Source of the DNA: Allomyces macrogynus ATCC 38327
Taxonomy: Eukaryota > Blastocladiomycota > Blastocladiomycetes > Blastocladiales > Blastocladiaceae
Direction: 5' to 3'
DNA length: 22,521 nucleotides
NCBI GenBank assembly: GCA_000151295.1
Contig: GG745361.1
Location: forward strand, 123,589 to 146,109
Part shown: positions 1 to 9,060 of the stretch, in pieces
Layout of the letters: each line of letters starts with the position of its first letter
Position numbering within the stretch: position 1 is the stretch's first letter
Notes under the pieces: model-generated
What the model was told of the DNA's origin: nothing
What the model saw: only the letters and a program-made list of their open reading frames with translations
Database searches by the model: none
Program-made: the position numbers and the translations under genes

Positions 1-252
1 CATGGTCTGGAGCGGGAACGGGAGCGGTGCACCGCGCTGGAATGGGGCGATTGGCCCAAGAGCCATTCCCGCGACGACATCGGGTCGATGTCCATGAACG
101 TCGCTGACGACCCATTGGTCCGAATTGGGATCGGGTCGGGAAACGACGAGCAGCCAGTGCGCGCGGTGCGGGCAAGCTTCGAGGCAGTGCGGCGGAACAG
201 CTGCGGCCGCGTCAGCGCTGGGGTTGCTGGAAAGATCAGGTCCGTTGCTCAT
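1..252 (-). CDS. possible 5' end of an unrecognised gene running off the left edge
   Basis: Reading the minus strand from an ATG at 252, 84 codons stay open to the window edge without a stop. The predicted start is MSNGPDLSSN, and a segment LLVVSRPDPNSDQWVVSDVH follows near residues 35-54. I do not recognise the family. The case rests only on the open frame, GC-rich third positions and a position 283 bp upstream of, and divergent from, the pICln start, which would suit a shared promoter. The plus strand here also stays open for a long way, as GC-rich DNA often does, so this may be a chance frame or only a first exon. Confidence 0.33.
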   Translation of the reverse strand, partial: MSNGPDLSSNPSADAAAAVPPHCLEACPHRAHWLLVVSRPDPNSDQWVVSDVHGHRPDVVAGMALGPIAPFQRGAPLPFPLQTM

Positions 253-535
253 GATTGCGGGCTCTTGAAGCAAGTTAAGCGGCCAGAATCGCGCGTCGTG
301 GGGTGCGGAAGGGACAGGCGACGCGACGTCGCGAGCAACTTTGCGGACGCGACAGGACGGAGACGACGAGCGAGACGCGAGACGTTTTGGACTGCACACG
401 CGTGGCCCGTGATAACCACGCCTTCGCTTCAAGTCGTGATCTCTACCTGCTCGCTCTATGCTCGCTCTATGCTCTTCTTGTCTGCGAGCGGCCACAAGCC
501 CTCATCCACACCTTTCTGCGCTGCAACCCGCCACC
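253..535. promoter_or_regulatory. upstream region of pICln, possibly a divergent promoter
   Basis: This is the 283 bp between the possible minus-strand start at 252 and the pICln start at 536. The final 90 bp are rich in C and T, as is common in fungal 5' leaders. I see no clear TATA box or named operator. An 11-bp tandem duplication at 449-470 puts two ATGs (458 and 469) into the probable leader. Confidence 0.35.
449..470 (+). repeat. 11-bp tandem duplication in the pICln leader
   Basis: The unit GCTCGCTCTAT occurs twice in a row (449-459 and 460-470). Each copy supplies an ATG with the following G. The ATG at 458 is in frame with pICln. The ATG at 469 is out of frame and opens a short frame that overlaps the pICln start and ends at 627. 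Confidence 0.9.
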
Positions 536-1494
536 ATGGACGCGACCAACAGCTCAAGTACCAACGACCGCAAGCGCCCGCGCGATGCAGCCGACGCCGA
601 CCTCGCGCGCGTCGACGTGGCCGCTGACCCCGACTTGGAGCCGTTCGCGACTGTCCTGTCACCGCCCGTCACGCTCCCGCCATTCCTCCCGCTGTCGGCA
701 ACAGATGCTGCCGTAGACCCAGCGACTCAAGCAGTTTTGCAATGGCAAGGACCCGTTTCGATCACGTTTGCACCCGCACTGGCCCGTGACGCAGCGCTGA
801 GCGGCACGCTGTCCGTGACCAACCCGCGGCTCTACTTTGCCCCCACGGACGGGCCCGGGATTGTTCTCGCATACCGCGCGATTGTCATGCACGCGGTCCA
901 GGGCGGGTCCGATCGCGCGATCTATTGCCAGCTTGGTATCAATCTGAAGGCACTGATTGGAGCTGCGTGGCGGGCGGCGGGCGGGCAAGTGGTGGAGAGC
1001 GCCGATGGACAAGAGAAGGGAGAGCGGGAGGAAGATGACGAGTTTTCCGAGCTGTGGATTAAGCCCGAGGACCCGGACCAGCGTACGCGATGTCTTTGCA
1101 ATCCATGAAGTGACCACGCCCAAACTGATCAACGGCCTTGGTTCTTTAGTGGACACGCTATTCTCTGACCTGTCCATGTGCGCGTCCATGCACCCGGACC
1201 CCGTTGACGATGAAGAGGACGAGGACGGATTGATGGCTGCGTTTATGGGTGGCGGTGACGGTACGCACAACTCAGGTCCGCGCTGACCGACGTCGTTCAC
1301 AACTACTCACTGCCGCGATACCCTGTCTCCGCGTAGGCTTTTTCACGGCCGACAATGTCGACGACATGCACATCGACGACCTGTCGCCTGAGGGCGCTGC
1401 CAACTTGGCACGATTCGAGGCCATGGTCGATGCCGCTGCGGCGCAATTCGAGGACGCAGAAGAGGACGATGACGAGAACGCCAACGCAAATTGA
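536..1494 (+). CDS. CLNS1A: pICln, methylosome / snRNP-assembly chaperone subunit
   Basis: pICln binds Sm proteins and delivers them to the PRMT5-WDR77 methylosome for U snRNP assembly in the cytoplasm. The deduced protein has 271 residues from exons 536-1082, 1150-1260 and 1337-1494; both introns (67 and 76 bp) are GT-AG and keep phase. Family hallmarks seen: a PH-like N-terminal half with PRLYFAPTDGPGIVLAYRAI and IYCQLGINLKALIG; an acidic loop; ELWIKPEDPDQ; then LFSDLSMCASMHPDP matching the family's alpha-helix (MF.A.CECQALHPDP in animals); and an acidic C-terminus with the FFTADNVDDMHIDDLSPEG segment. It is slightly longer than the 237-aa human protein. I chose the start at 536 for its strong context (GCCACCATGG). 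An in-frame ATG at 458 would add 26 residues but lies in the probable leader. PRP17, another splicing gene, follows on the same strand. Confidence 0.87.
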
Positions 1495-1832
1495 CGTTCT
1501 TTGGGTTGCGAAGTTTTGTAACAGGTGATATTTATTCAGTGGTCGGCGTTTGCTGTTTCCTGTCGTGATCAGACTTTGTCCAGTCCTGGCTCCCCTCCCG
1601 CGGGCACCATACGGCTTATTGGCCCGCTGCTGGAAACGTAACACGATGTTGGCCACTTTGCCAAACACCGATCGCGCCGTTGGGCTGCCCAAAAAGCATT
1701 TCTGTTTTTTTTGCTGTCAGGTTGGCTGAGCGAGTGTCTGACGTGGTGCCAAGTCAAATCAGCGTGTGCCTGTTCAAATCGCTTGACGACGAGATCGTGG
1801 TCAAATCGCTCCGCTACAAACCATTCTCGGCC
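1495..1832. other. spacer between pICln and PRP17
   Basis: These 338 bp are less GC-rich than the flanking genes and should hold the pICln 3' UTR and the PRP17 5' leader. The frame of PRP17 exon 1 is open upstream to an ATG at 1680, so a 51-residue N-terminal extension cannot be excluded. Its sequence does not resemble the family and I treat it as leader. Confidence 0.5.
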
Positions 1833-3760
1833 ATGTCCAGCCTGCTCGCCCAATACAACACCGACTCGGAGCAATCCGAACATGAAGCTCCCAGTATAAA
1901 GAAGCCCAGGCTCGAGGGCCTCAACTCGGCCCCGGACGTGCCCGGCGTCCAGGTGAGCAATCTCTCCTCAAGCATGGCGATGACCGGCCCTCCTGCGTTC
2001 AATCCGCTGATGATCAATCCAATAAACGGCCGATGACTAGAGCCAGGTGGCCCTGTACGACCTGCACGCAAGCACCTCGACGGCGCTCGTGCACAACGTG
2101 CCCTATACGGCACTCGCACAACCCGTCGTCGGTCCCGCGAATCCGTTCACGCACGTGCAAGCTGCCGACGTCGGTAAAGCCGAGGAGTACGCCGTCGACG
2201 ACCACCAGTTCCGCACGCAGATGCGCATGTTCCACGCGGCGCAAGTGCGGCAAGCGCAGCGCCAAGTCGTGCAGCACGACATTGCCTCGGGCGTGGCCTA
2301 CATTGACCCGTCGACCGTGGCCGCGCCCGCGATCAAGCGCAAGCGCAAGGCCCTCGGCGACGCGGCGGTCCTCGACGGCGAGAACGCCTACCGCGGTCCG
2401 TGGGGCGGGTTCGACGACGACGACGACGAGCCCGGTCGTGGAATCGATGCCGCTGCCGACGACGACTTGGATGCGCCCGACGAGATTGATCCGACGTCGA
2501 GTGCGTCGGTCCCGTCATCGAACCCGAAATCGCGCCTGATCACGCCGGGCGCTGAAACTTCGATTTTCCATGGCAAGAACGAGCGCAATTACATTGGGCG
2601 CACGTACATGGCGGCACCGACAGTCGACGGCGTCGACTTGTTTGGTGAACCGGGCGAGCAAGAGTGCTTTTTGCCGAAACGGTGTCTGTTCACGTACCGC
2701 GGGCACACCAAGGGGGTCAATGCGATTCGCGTGCTGCCCAAGACGGGCCACCTGTTCCTGTCGGCGTCGATGGACGGCAAAGTCAAGCTGTGGGACGTGT
2801 ATAACGACCGGCGAGTGTTGCGCACGTTTCTCGGGCACAACAAGGGCGTGCGTGATATCGCGTTCAACAATGACGGCACGCAGTTCTTGTCGGCGAGCTA
2901 CGACCGGTACCTGAAGCTGTGGGACACGGAGACGGGCAAGTGTTTGGGGGCCTTCACGACGGGCAAGGTCCCGCAGTGCGTCACGTTCAACCCGGACCCG
3001 GACAAGCAGCATATTTTCCTGACGGGCCAGCAGGACAAGAAGATTTACCAGTTTGACGTGCGGTCGGGCGAGATCGTGCAAGAGTACGACCAGCATCTCG
3101 GGCCCGTGAACACGATCACGTTCGTCGACGACAATCGCCGGTTTGTGACCACGTCCGACGACAAGAGTTTGCGCGCGTGGGAGTTTGATATTCCCGTCGT
3201 CATCAAGTACATTGCCGAGCCGCACATGCACAGTATGCCCGCCGTCTCCCTCTCGCCCAACAGTACGTCTTTTTTCCGGCTGCGTTTTAGCGTTGTTGAT
3301 TCGCGCTTCACCACCACCAATTGACAGATTTGTTGCTCTTCCCCTCCGTACAACAGAAAAGTGGCTCGCGTGCCAGTCGCTCGACAACCAAATCATGCTC
3401 TACGCAGTTACCGACAAATTTCGGCTCAACCGCAAAAAGAGTTTCCGCGGCCACCTCGTTGCAGGTTACGCGTGCGAGCTCGGGTTCAGCCCCGACTCGC
3501 GGTTCCTCATGAGCGGCGACTCGACCGGGTCCATGTTCTACTGGGACTTCAAGACGTGCAAGCTGCTCAAGTACGGCCAGCCTTTTTGTGTTCATGGCAA
3601 AAGAGTGGAGCAAGCCAACTGACTGGCGGTGCGACGTGTCTGTTTTTGTAGGAAGCACAAGGCGCACGACCAGGTCGTCATGGGGTGCGAGTGGCTGCCG
3701 CACGAAACGAGCAAGGTCTTGACGTGCTCGTGGGACGGCACAATCAAGCTGTGGGACTAG
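1833..3760 (+). CDS. CDC40: PRP17/CDC40, second-step pre-mRNA splicing factor (WD40)
   Basis: Prp17 joins the spliceosome for the second transesterification. The deduced protein has 552 residues from exons 1833-1952, 2047-3262, 3357-3570 and 3652-3760, with GT-AG introns of 94, 94 and 81 bp and phases that match exactly. The N-terminal part (about 1-250) holds the family motifs [16 protein letters not shown] and [15 protein letters not shown]. Seven WD40 repeats follow from about residue 255, with [91 protein letters not shown] and a final [19 protein letters not shown] just before the TAG. Identity to human CDC40 is very high across the propeller. The start [13 protein letters not shown] follows a plausible CC context. 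The intron after LSPN replaces the usual Gly-Lys with Lys-Lys, a small point on which the acceptor choice depends. Confidence 0.96.
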
Positions 3761-3860
3761 GCGTTCAGCAGCGCGTTTTGGCGGGCATCGTGGAAGTGAG
3801 GCATAGCGCAAGCGCGTGTGGGATTGGATCGCAGCGCCTGGCCAATTAAAATGGATCTTT

Positions 3861-4152
3861 TTAGTGGACAATCAGCGTCGTCACAGCCTGGTCTGTGCAT
3901 TTCTTGGGAACGAACGATTCGGCGCCCAGTTTCGTCGCCGGCTGCACTGTCGCCAGCAAAATATACAAGCATCAATCAGTCTGTCGGTCGTGGATAAGTC
4001 CGACCGGAAAGAGTCTGCGATATGCACAACGGCGTTCAAAGTTTGCTACCTGCACTGTGGTTTTTGGGGAAAAGGATGCCAACCGTGGCAAGCGCGGCGA
4101 GCAGTGCGTTTACGAGAACCAAGGCAAACGCGTCAACATAATGACGGTTCAT
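3861..4152 (-). CDS. small predicted membrane protein, 62 aa, two exons
   Basis: On the minus strand, exon 1 (4152-4050) encodes MNRHYVDAF followed by a hydrophobic stretch ALVLVNALLAALATVGILF (about residues 9-27), a likely single membrane span, then PKNHSA. A 103-bp GT-AG intron (4049-3947) has a CTGAT branch-site-like element near its 3' end. Exon 2 (3946-3861) reads QPATKLGAESFVPKK and ends TLIVH then TAA. The split codon is restored in phase and both exons use mainly G/C third positions, which is why I believe this short gene. I do not recognise the family; small ER or mitochondrial membrane subunits are possible. It is convergent with PRP17 (100 bp between stops) and its start lies beside the end of a decayed LRR copy. 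Confidence 0.55.
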
Positions 4153-4198
4153 CGGTTCATCACGTCGTGATGGACAGTGCCAGCGGCCACAGCAGCCG

Positions 4199-4601
4199 TC
4201 AGGCGATCAGAGCGCGAACATGAATGCGTGCATATTCGTTCAATTCTGGAGCGATGGGCTCAAGAGCCGGCTCCCTTTACACGGCAGCGGTAATGAGGAA
4301 CACATGATGGTGGGCTGGCGCAGACACTCGTCCAAGCTGACCCAATCAATAAAAGTCTGCCAAAGTTGCGACGGGCGAAAATGCCATGAGAACAAAGTCG
4401 ATGGGAGTCGTTCGGATAGCCCATCGAAATGCAAACGCGGAAAAAATGGGGGATGAGCGAGCAAGCTGCATCAGCGCGCAAGTTCCGTCGGCCTGCGCTT
4501 TTGTGCCTGGACGTGCCGTGGAGATGGTGTGCAAACTTGCGTGAAGTCAGAGGGAAGCACGCTCTACAGACGCAGATTGCGTCGCCAGCACAGGAAAGCA
4601 T
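4199..4601 (-). pseudogene. truncated, decayed copy of the F-box-like/LRR gene (copy D)
   Basis: Minus-strand translations in shifting frames resemble the N-terminal third of the intact gene at 5015-6865. ADGTCALMQLARSSPIF aligns with ADGTHALFQLANASPKV, and RWAIRTTPIDFVLM with HWAIHTAPVGFVSL. After a frameshift, LGQLGRVSAPAHHHVFLITA aligns with RGRLGLICD...VRIYLITA. That second frame has an in-frame TAA at 4279-4277, after ITAAV, then REPALEPIAPELNEYA matching the next part of the intact protein. Likeness stops near 4199, so everything from the VPFHQIR motif onward, including the repeats, is missing. The F-box region is barely recognisable. The truncation point lies about 50 bp before the start of the small membrane-protein gene. 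Confidence 0.6.
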
Positions 4602-5014
4602 GGGACACGCATTTGAGTCGACCTAGCGGCCGTTGGATCTGTCCACATCGCCGGTCTTCGGCACTTGTTGGAGGAACGCAACAAGATGAGCAGTAAGTCG
4701 AGGGGCTACGCGAGAAGCGGGCACGGCGGAGCTGTGTGGTTTGAGGAGCAGCAGTTGGTTCTCATTGGCATGCTGCAAGACTGCCACTGGCGACTGACTG
4801 TTGTATTTCTTGTTGGCGCGTGCAAAAGATTGCGTCAGGTTGGATCGTTTGCTGTGTGGTCGTTCATGAGTTTGCCCACGTTGTGGCAGAACTTCGCTCC
4901 AAACATGCAGTCGGCCGAGTGTGCTTGTGAGGGCACGACCTTCCCCCACGGTCCTCTCTCTACCGTCTGACGCGTCTTCAATCTTGCACAGCTCTCGACC
5001 TCCGATAGCCAGAC
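4602..5014. other. spacer upstream of the LRR gene with an uncertain minus-strand ORF
   Basis: This region should hold the promoter and leader of the LRR gene. On the minus strand two frames look partly coding. One starts near 4906 with MFGAKFCHNVGKLMNDHTAN and stops at about 4835. The other, ending in TAG at 4625-4623, contains NENQLLLLKPHSSAVPASRV and RLTAHLVAFLQQVPK. A single frameshift would join them, so they may be remains of a gene, or of the 5' part of copy D. I cannot identify a family, and chance open frames are possible. Confidence 0.25.
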
Positions 5015-6865
5015 ATGGGCAGCACCTGTAGTGCCGGTCACGCGAAGCGCCGCGATGGCGAGGACGAGGTCCAAGCACGCCCGCTGTCGACAGTCGCCAC
5101 CTCGCGACTCGAATCATTGCCCGATGTTGTGCTCGACCGTCTTTTCGCTCTTCTTGCACCAAACCCGCACGGCAAACTGTCATTTGCCGCCACCCGCACG
5201 AACGGCACACAAGTTGAAGTTGCCGACGCTGATGGCACGCACGCGCTCTTCCAGCTCGCTAACGCGTCGCCCAAGGTTTACGCCCGCGCGCTCCACTGGG
5301 CTATTCACACTGCACCTGTTGGATTCGTCTCCCTGGTTCGACCTGATGCGGCGTCTACCATGGTGAGACCAGCAGGCGATCCGGCTCGTGCTCTGCGAGG
5401 CCGTCTTGGCTTAATTTGTGACCACACTGCCGAGGCTGGTGTGCGCATTTACTTGATCACGGCTGTGACCTGGAATCCCGCAGCCGCGAATCTCAGACCA
5501 TTCGACGAGTTCATGATCCAGCAGTCGATTGTCGTCCCTTGTCGGACTGTTTCCGTTCCTTTCCACCAGATCCGGACGTGTCGCTTGGACCGCAAGCTGC
5601 CCCTGCCGCCTGGTGTCGATGCGCGTGCAGCGTCATGGTCCACGCCTGACCCGCACTCCCCACGCGGTTTATCGGACCTGCCTGCGGCTCTTTTGCCCGT
5701 CTTGACCCGTCTGCATGTGTCGTTTGTACCCAATCAAGTGCTTGACGCGGAGCTCGCCCATCAGCTCGAGTCTTGCCCATCGCTCGCCATTCTTGACCTC
5801 GAGTATGACCATTGGTCGCGCAATGACACGGTCAACAAGGTGCTCAGCGTGTTCCTCCGGCATCTTCCGCCCCAGCTCAAGGCACTGTCGGTCAATACGT
5901 GGTTTCAACGCATCAACCTGCCCGAGCTCTTCGATGCCCAAGATGGCCAAGTGGACGATCTCAGTTTGCCGAGCACGCTGGTCGCGCTGAACTTGTTTGA
6001 TCGCGTTTCCGGCCCGGGTGCCTGGCACTCGGCCATTTTCGATTCGTTCTTGACTGCTCTCACCCGCAACCCCGACATTCGGCTGCGCAAACTCGTTGCC
6101 CCTAATGTCGAGTGGAACTCGCCGACGCGTTGCCATCAATTCGCACAGTTTATCGCGCGACACGCGCCCGGATCACTCAACTTGAAGCTTCACGGCCAGA
6201 ATATGGACGTGAGCGACCTGATCAAATATGTGGTCATGACAAACGGCAATGCAGCGATCCGGGGACTCGATGTACTTGGCCAGAAACTGATGCCCGACAC
6301 CTTGATCCTCGGCCATTTGTTGCACCTCGTTGAGCTGCGTCTCAAGTCCATGGACCTCGACCTGCACGTGCTCACTACCTTGGTGCTCCCGGGCTTTACG
6401 CACCTCCAGTTGTTGTCGTTGCAGGGCGTCCGGCTCAATGACGACGCCATGGCTGTTCTTGCACCGACTCTTGCGACGCTCACTGAACTCCGCACACTTC
6501 ACTTGTCGCACAACGAGTTCTCGACCGTTGGGCTTGACGTGTTTGCATCGGTCGCGCTGCCGCAGCTCGTCAAGCTGCGCGAACTGCTGCTGCGTAATTT
6601 GCGCAACGTCACGTCGTTTGCGGCCGTGGCCTCCGCCATGCCGCGGTCCGTGCGGTTGGTCGTTCTGGTCGGGTCGGTGGTGTCCAACAACGACCTGCAG
6701 CTGTTGACACACGCGCCGATTCATCAAGCTCGTGTCATTCAGTGGGGAAGCGGGATCCCAGGGCGCACTTGCACCGAGCGTCGGATTGTGCGCGATGTGG
6801 ACGCGCCTTCGAGCGTGCATGTGGCGACCAAGGAGATTCCGGCACAGATCAACATCTTTGAATGA
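5015..6865 (+). CDS. F-box-like leucine-rich-repeat protein (copy A, intact)
   Basis: One uninterrupted frame of 616 residues. Residues about 31-50 (RLESLPDVVLDRLFALLAPN) resemble a short F-box helix pair. A family-specific module follows (ADGTHALFQLANAS, YLITAVTW, VPFHQIRTCRLDRKLPL). Leucine-rich repeats run from about residue 225 to 560, for example LAILDLEYDH, LVELRLKSMDLD, LQLLSLQGVRLNDDAMAVL and LRTLHLSHNEFSTVGLDVF. F-box/LRR proteins usually pick substrates for SCF ubiquitin ligases; that role here is inference because the F-box match is weak. The start MGSTCS is supported by decayed copy B, which begins MDTTC at the same place. The first residues fit an N-myristoylation pattern (Gly2, Ser6) with a neighbouring Cys5. 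There is no intron, unlike most neighbours, which is compatible with spread by retroposition but does not prove it. Confidence 0.87.
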   Translation: MGSTCSAGHAKRRDGEDEVQARPLSTVATSRLESLPDVVLDRLFALLAPNPHGKLSFAATRTNGTQVEVADADGTHALFQLANASPKVYARALHWAIHTAPVGFVSLVRPDAASTMVRPAGDPARALRGRLGLICDHTAEAGVRIYLITAVTWNPAAANLRPFDEFMIQQSIVVPCRTVSVPFHQIRTCRLDRKLPLPPGVDARAASWSTPDPHSPRGLSDLPAALLPVLTRLHVSFVPNQVLDAELAHQLESCPSLAILDLEYDHWSRNDTVNKVLSVFLRHLPPQLKALSVNTWFQRINLPELFDAQDGQVDDLSLPSTLVALNLFDRVSGPGAWHSAIFDSFLTALTRNPDIRLRKLVAPNVEWNSPTRCHQFAQFIARHAPGSLNLKLHGQNMDVSDLIKYVVMTNGNAAIRGLDVLGQKLMPDTLILGHLLHLVELRLKSMDLDLHVLTTLVLPGFTHLQLLSLQGVRLNDDAMAVLAPTLATLTELRTLHLSHNEFSTVGLDVFASVALPQLVKLRELLLRNLRNVTSFAAVASAMPRSVRLVVLVGSVVSNNDLQLLTHAPIHQARVIQWGSGIPGRTCTERRIVRDVDAPSSVHVATKEIPAQINIFE

Positions 6866-7162
6866 ACATGTGGGGCATTTTTTCTAGCAAGGAGGCGTAT
6901 TTCTCTGTTGCGGCTTGCAAGCCTGCCGCTACACCCAGGTTGAGTGTGGCAAAGTGGATGAAGAGCACCAGTGCTCGACTGCAAAAGCATGTCTTCATGC
7001 TGGATGATTGAATGTGCGAGCTGTGCGGTGTTTGATTTGTTTTGGGGAACAACAGGAGTCCATTTTCTAAATCACATCAGCGAAACAAAAGCCAAAAACC
7101 CTGGCTCCAACAACCAAAATCGGCGGCATCAACAACTAAAATTAAGAGCCCTAATACAAACA

Positions 7163-9060
7163 TCAAAGCGGCACAAAGGTGATGTCCTCTTCGCGAGTCT
7201 GCTGCACGCCTTCGTGATCAGCAGCTGGATGAATCCGCCACTTGGTGGGAGACAAGACATGTCATGAGTTGCGCAAAACTGGATCATACGACCATGACAA
7301 TCCACGGGAGCATAAAACAACACTTCAACGTCATCCGCATCGCCTCCGTACGCGAGCATGCTCAGAAACCGGACGTGCGGCCGTAACGCTCTGCCAACGC
7401 GTCAGTTGACGTTGATGCCTGCACAACCGAATTCAGGTAAAGCGCGCGAAGCGACACCAGGCGTGGGAGCGCAACTTCGGCGAACTGAGTCACCCCAGCG
7501 CCTGTCAGTTGAATAGACGACAGACTGAGCCGCACTAACTACACGAGCACAGTGAGCGCTGGAGCAAGCATTGTCATCCCGGCATCACCAATCGGATTGA
7601 CACTCAGATCAAGCTCAGCAAGGTGGATCAAGTGCGCGAGAGTGATGCAAGCCAGTGCGGCGACTGCGTACGTCGATGTCCATGTTGGGCAACCGCAGGG
7701 ATGTCAAGTTTCGGAAAAGCCCAATCGACCTGGCCACGTCCAGTCCCATCCTCGAAATGGACAAGTTGCAGTCTCGCAGGATCAGTTTGCGAAGGGACCA
7801 GCTCTCCCCGGCAAGAGCGATATGGGTGAGCAGGAAGCTCAAAGTCTTGCCCGTATCCGTGAGATCGAGAGTGTACAGCGAACCATGCGGGCGCGATGTA
7901 AGAAACTGCTGGAGCCGGTCCAATCGTACTGGCAAGCTCCATTTTACGCCAGCCGCGTGCAGCCGTCTGAGACAAATGGCCGGAATTTGAAGCAGCGCAT
8001 CGAGGAACGAGTCAAAGAACGCACAATGCCTGCACGATGGCCCAAAAAGTTTGGGTTGAGCGGCAATGCTGTGAGTCGTGATGGAAGCTGGATGTCTCGA
8101 ACAGGCCCAGTGTAGACGCTAATGTCAACGGCATTGGGCTCGTCCTGTGAGAGGCCAGCAGCAAGTGATTCGAGCCCGTCCTGCGAGAGGCCAGCAGCAA
8201 GTGATTCGAGCCGTGGTGGGAGATTGCGGAGAAACGGCCCCAAAGTGTCATCAGCGTTGGCGACCTCGTCAGTGTCTAAGTGTTCCAGCTCCATTACAAG
8301 GAGCGTCTGGCACTGGCCAAGTTTCTCAGCAAGAATACCGCGGCTGAGCTCCGAGTATGGTAGCACACGGAGATGTAAACGGGAAATGTATACGGCAAGG
8401 TGCATGTCGCATCAGAGAGGCCACATGGGAGCGACTCGTCCTCAACGTTCCATGACACCAGCAGATCCTCTCCACCAGGCGGCAAGTTTGACCAATGATA
8501 GCTGGCTTGGGGTCGCCGAACTTGATGAAACGGAATCGGACCGTAGAGTTCAAGAGCTTCGTCATGGCCCCATGGGCCGGAACCAGAAACGACACGCACA
8601 GAAACGGTCAAGTAGAGACGTGGCAGATCGTTTACAAGCTGTCCAATATGACCCGGCAAAAAGCGCGACGCATTCTGAACACTCCGTGGCGATTGAGGAG
8701 CTGCAACTGTCTCCGAAGATGCCATTGCCAGAAATGTGGCGGGCGCAATGCGGATTGCCCGACGAATGGCCAGCACATAAATGCAGGTGATGCACGAGCA
8801 AACTACAGCAACGCTTGCGTGCCGTCAGGGTCGGAGATCATTGAATAGTCGGGGCAGACAATCGATTGGAACTTTCGCGGCTTGGAAGCGAGGGCAGAAA
8901 CAAGTTGGTCGAGAACGAGAGCAGGTAGCGTTTCAAGCCATGAGAAAGGACGTGGAGTTGTTGCTGCTAGGCGTTGGTAAAGTATCTCAAGAGGGGCTGG
9001 CCGAGTCAACTTGTCGTTGCCCTCATCCGAATCACGGTTATTGCAGCAAGTAGTGTCCAT
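7163..9060 (-). pseudogene. F-box-like/LRR pseudogene (copy B)
   Basis: This is a full-length relative of copy A in inverted orientation, tail to tail with it. It begins MDTTCC at 9060 and has LETLPALVLDQLVSALA for the F-box-like part, then DPDGTQALL followed by a TAG (8805-8803) where copy A has a Gln codon. Reading then shifts frame through LAIRRAIRIAPATFLAM and GPIPFHQVRR, shifts again near 8400 (LGPFLRNLPPRLESLAAG, DIQLPSRLTALPLNP), again near 7940 (LTSRPHGSLYTLDLT) and again near 7620 (LIHLAELDLSVNPIGDAGM). In the last part a second TAG lies at 7541-7539. The likely original end (RIHPAADHEGVQQTREED, then ITFVPL and TGA at 7165-7163) matches the C-terminus of copy A. Two nonsense codons and at least four frame changes rule out an active gene. 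Confidence 0.85.
8141..8212 (-). repeat. two tandem 36-bp units inside pseudogene B
   Basis: Units 8141-8176 and 8177-8212 are identical except at one position. On the minus strand each encodes GLESLAAGLSQD, a 12-residue duplication where copy A has only one such segment (LKALSVNTW region). The duplication keeps frame locally. Confidence 0.95.

Noticed and set aside
1680..1832. N-terminal extension of PRP17 from an upstream in-frame ATG
   Set aside because: The extra 51 residues do not resemble the family, and [13 protein letters not shown] is a typical beginning.
2515..3396. A 293-codon minus-strand open frame
   Set aside because: It lies opposite the WD40 region of PRP17 and its Arg/Val-rich translation is typical of an antisense shadow.
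4240..4464. A separate cysteine-rich small protein on the minus strand
   Set aside because: The Cys-rich readings are off-frame views of decayed LRR copy D; the correct frames match the family.
8141..8212. CRISPR-like repeats (36-bp units, also at 20154-20225)
   Set aside because: Only two directly adjacent units with no spacers, in eukaryotic DNA; these are simple tandem duplications.
7539..8805. Reassigned TAG codon, since both nonsense codons in copy B are TAG
   Set aside because: PRP17 and the AAA gene end naturally at TAG right at their conserved C-termini, and copy B also has several frameshifts, so decay explains it.
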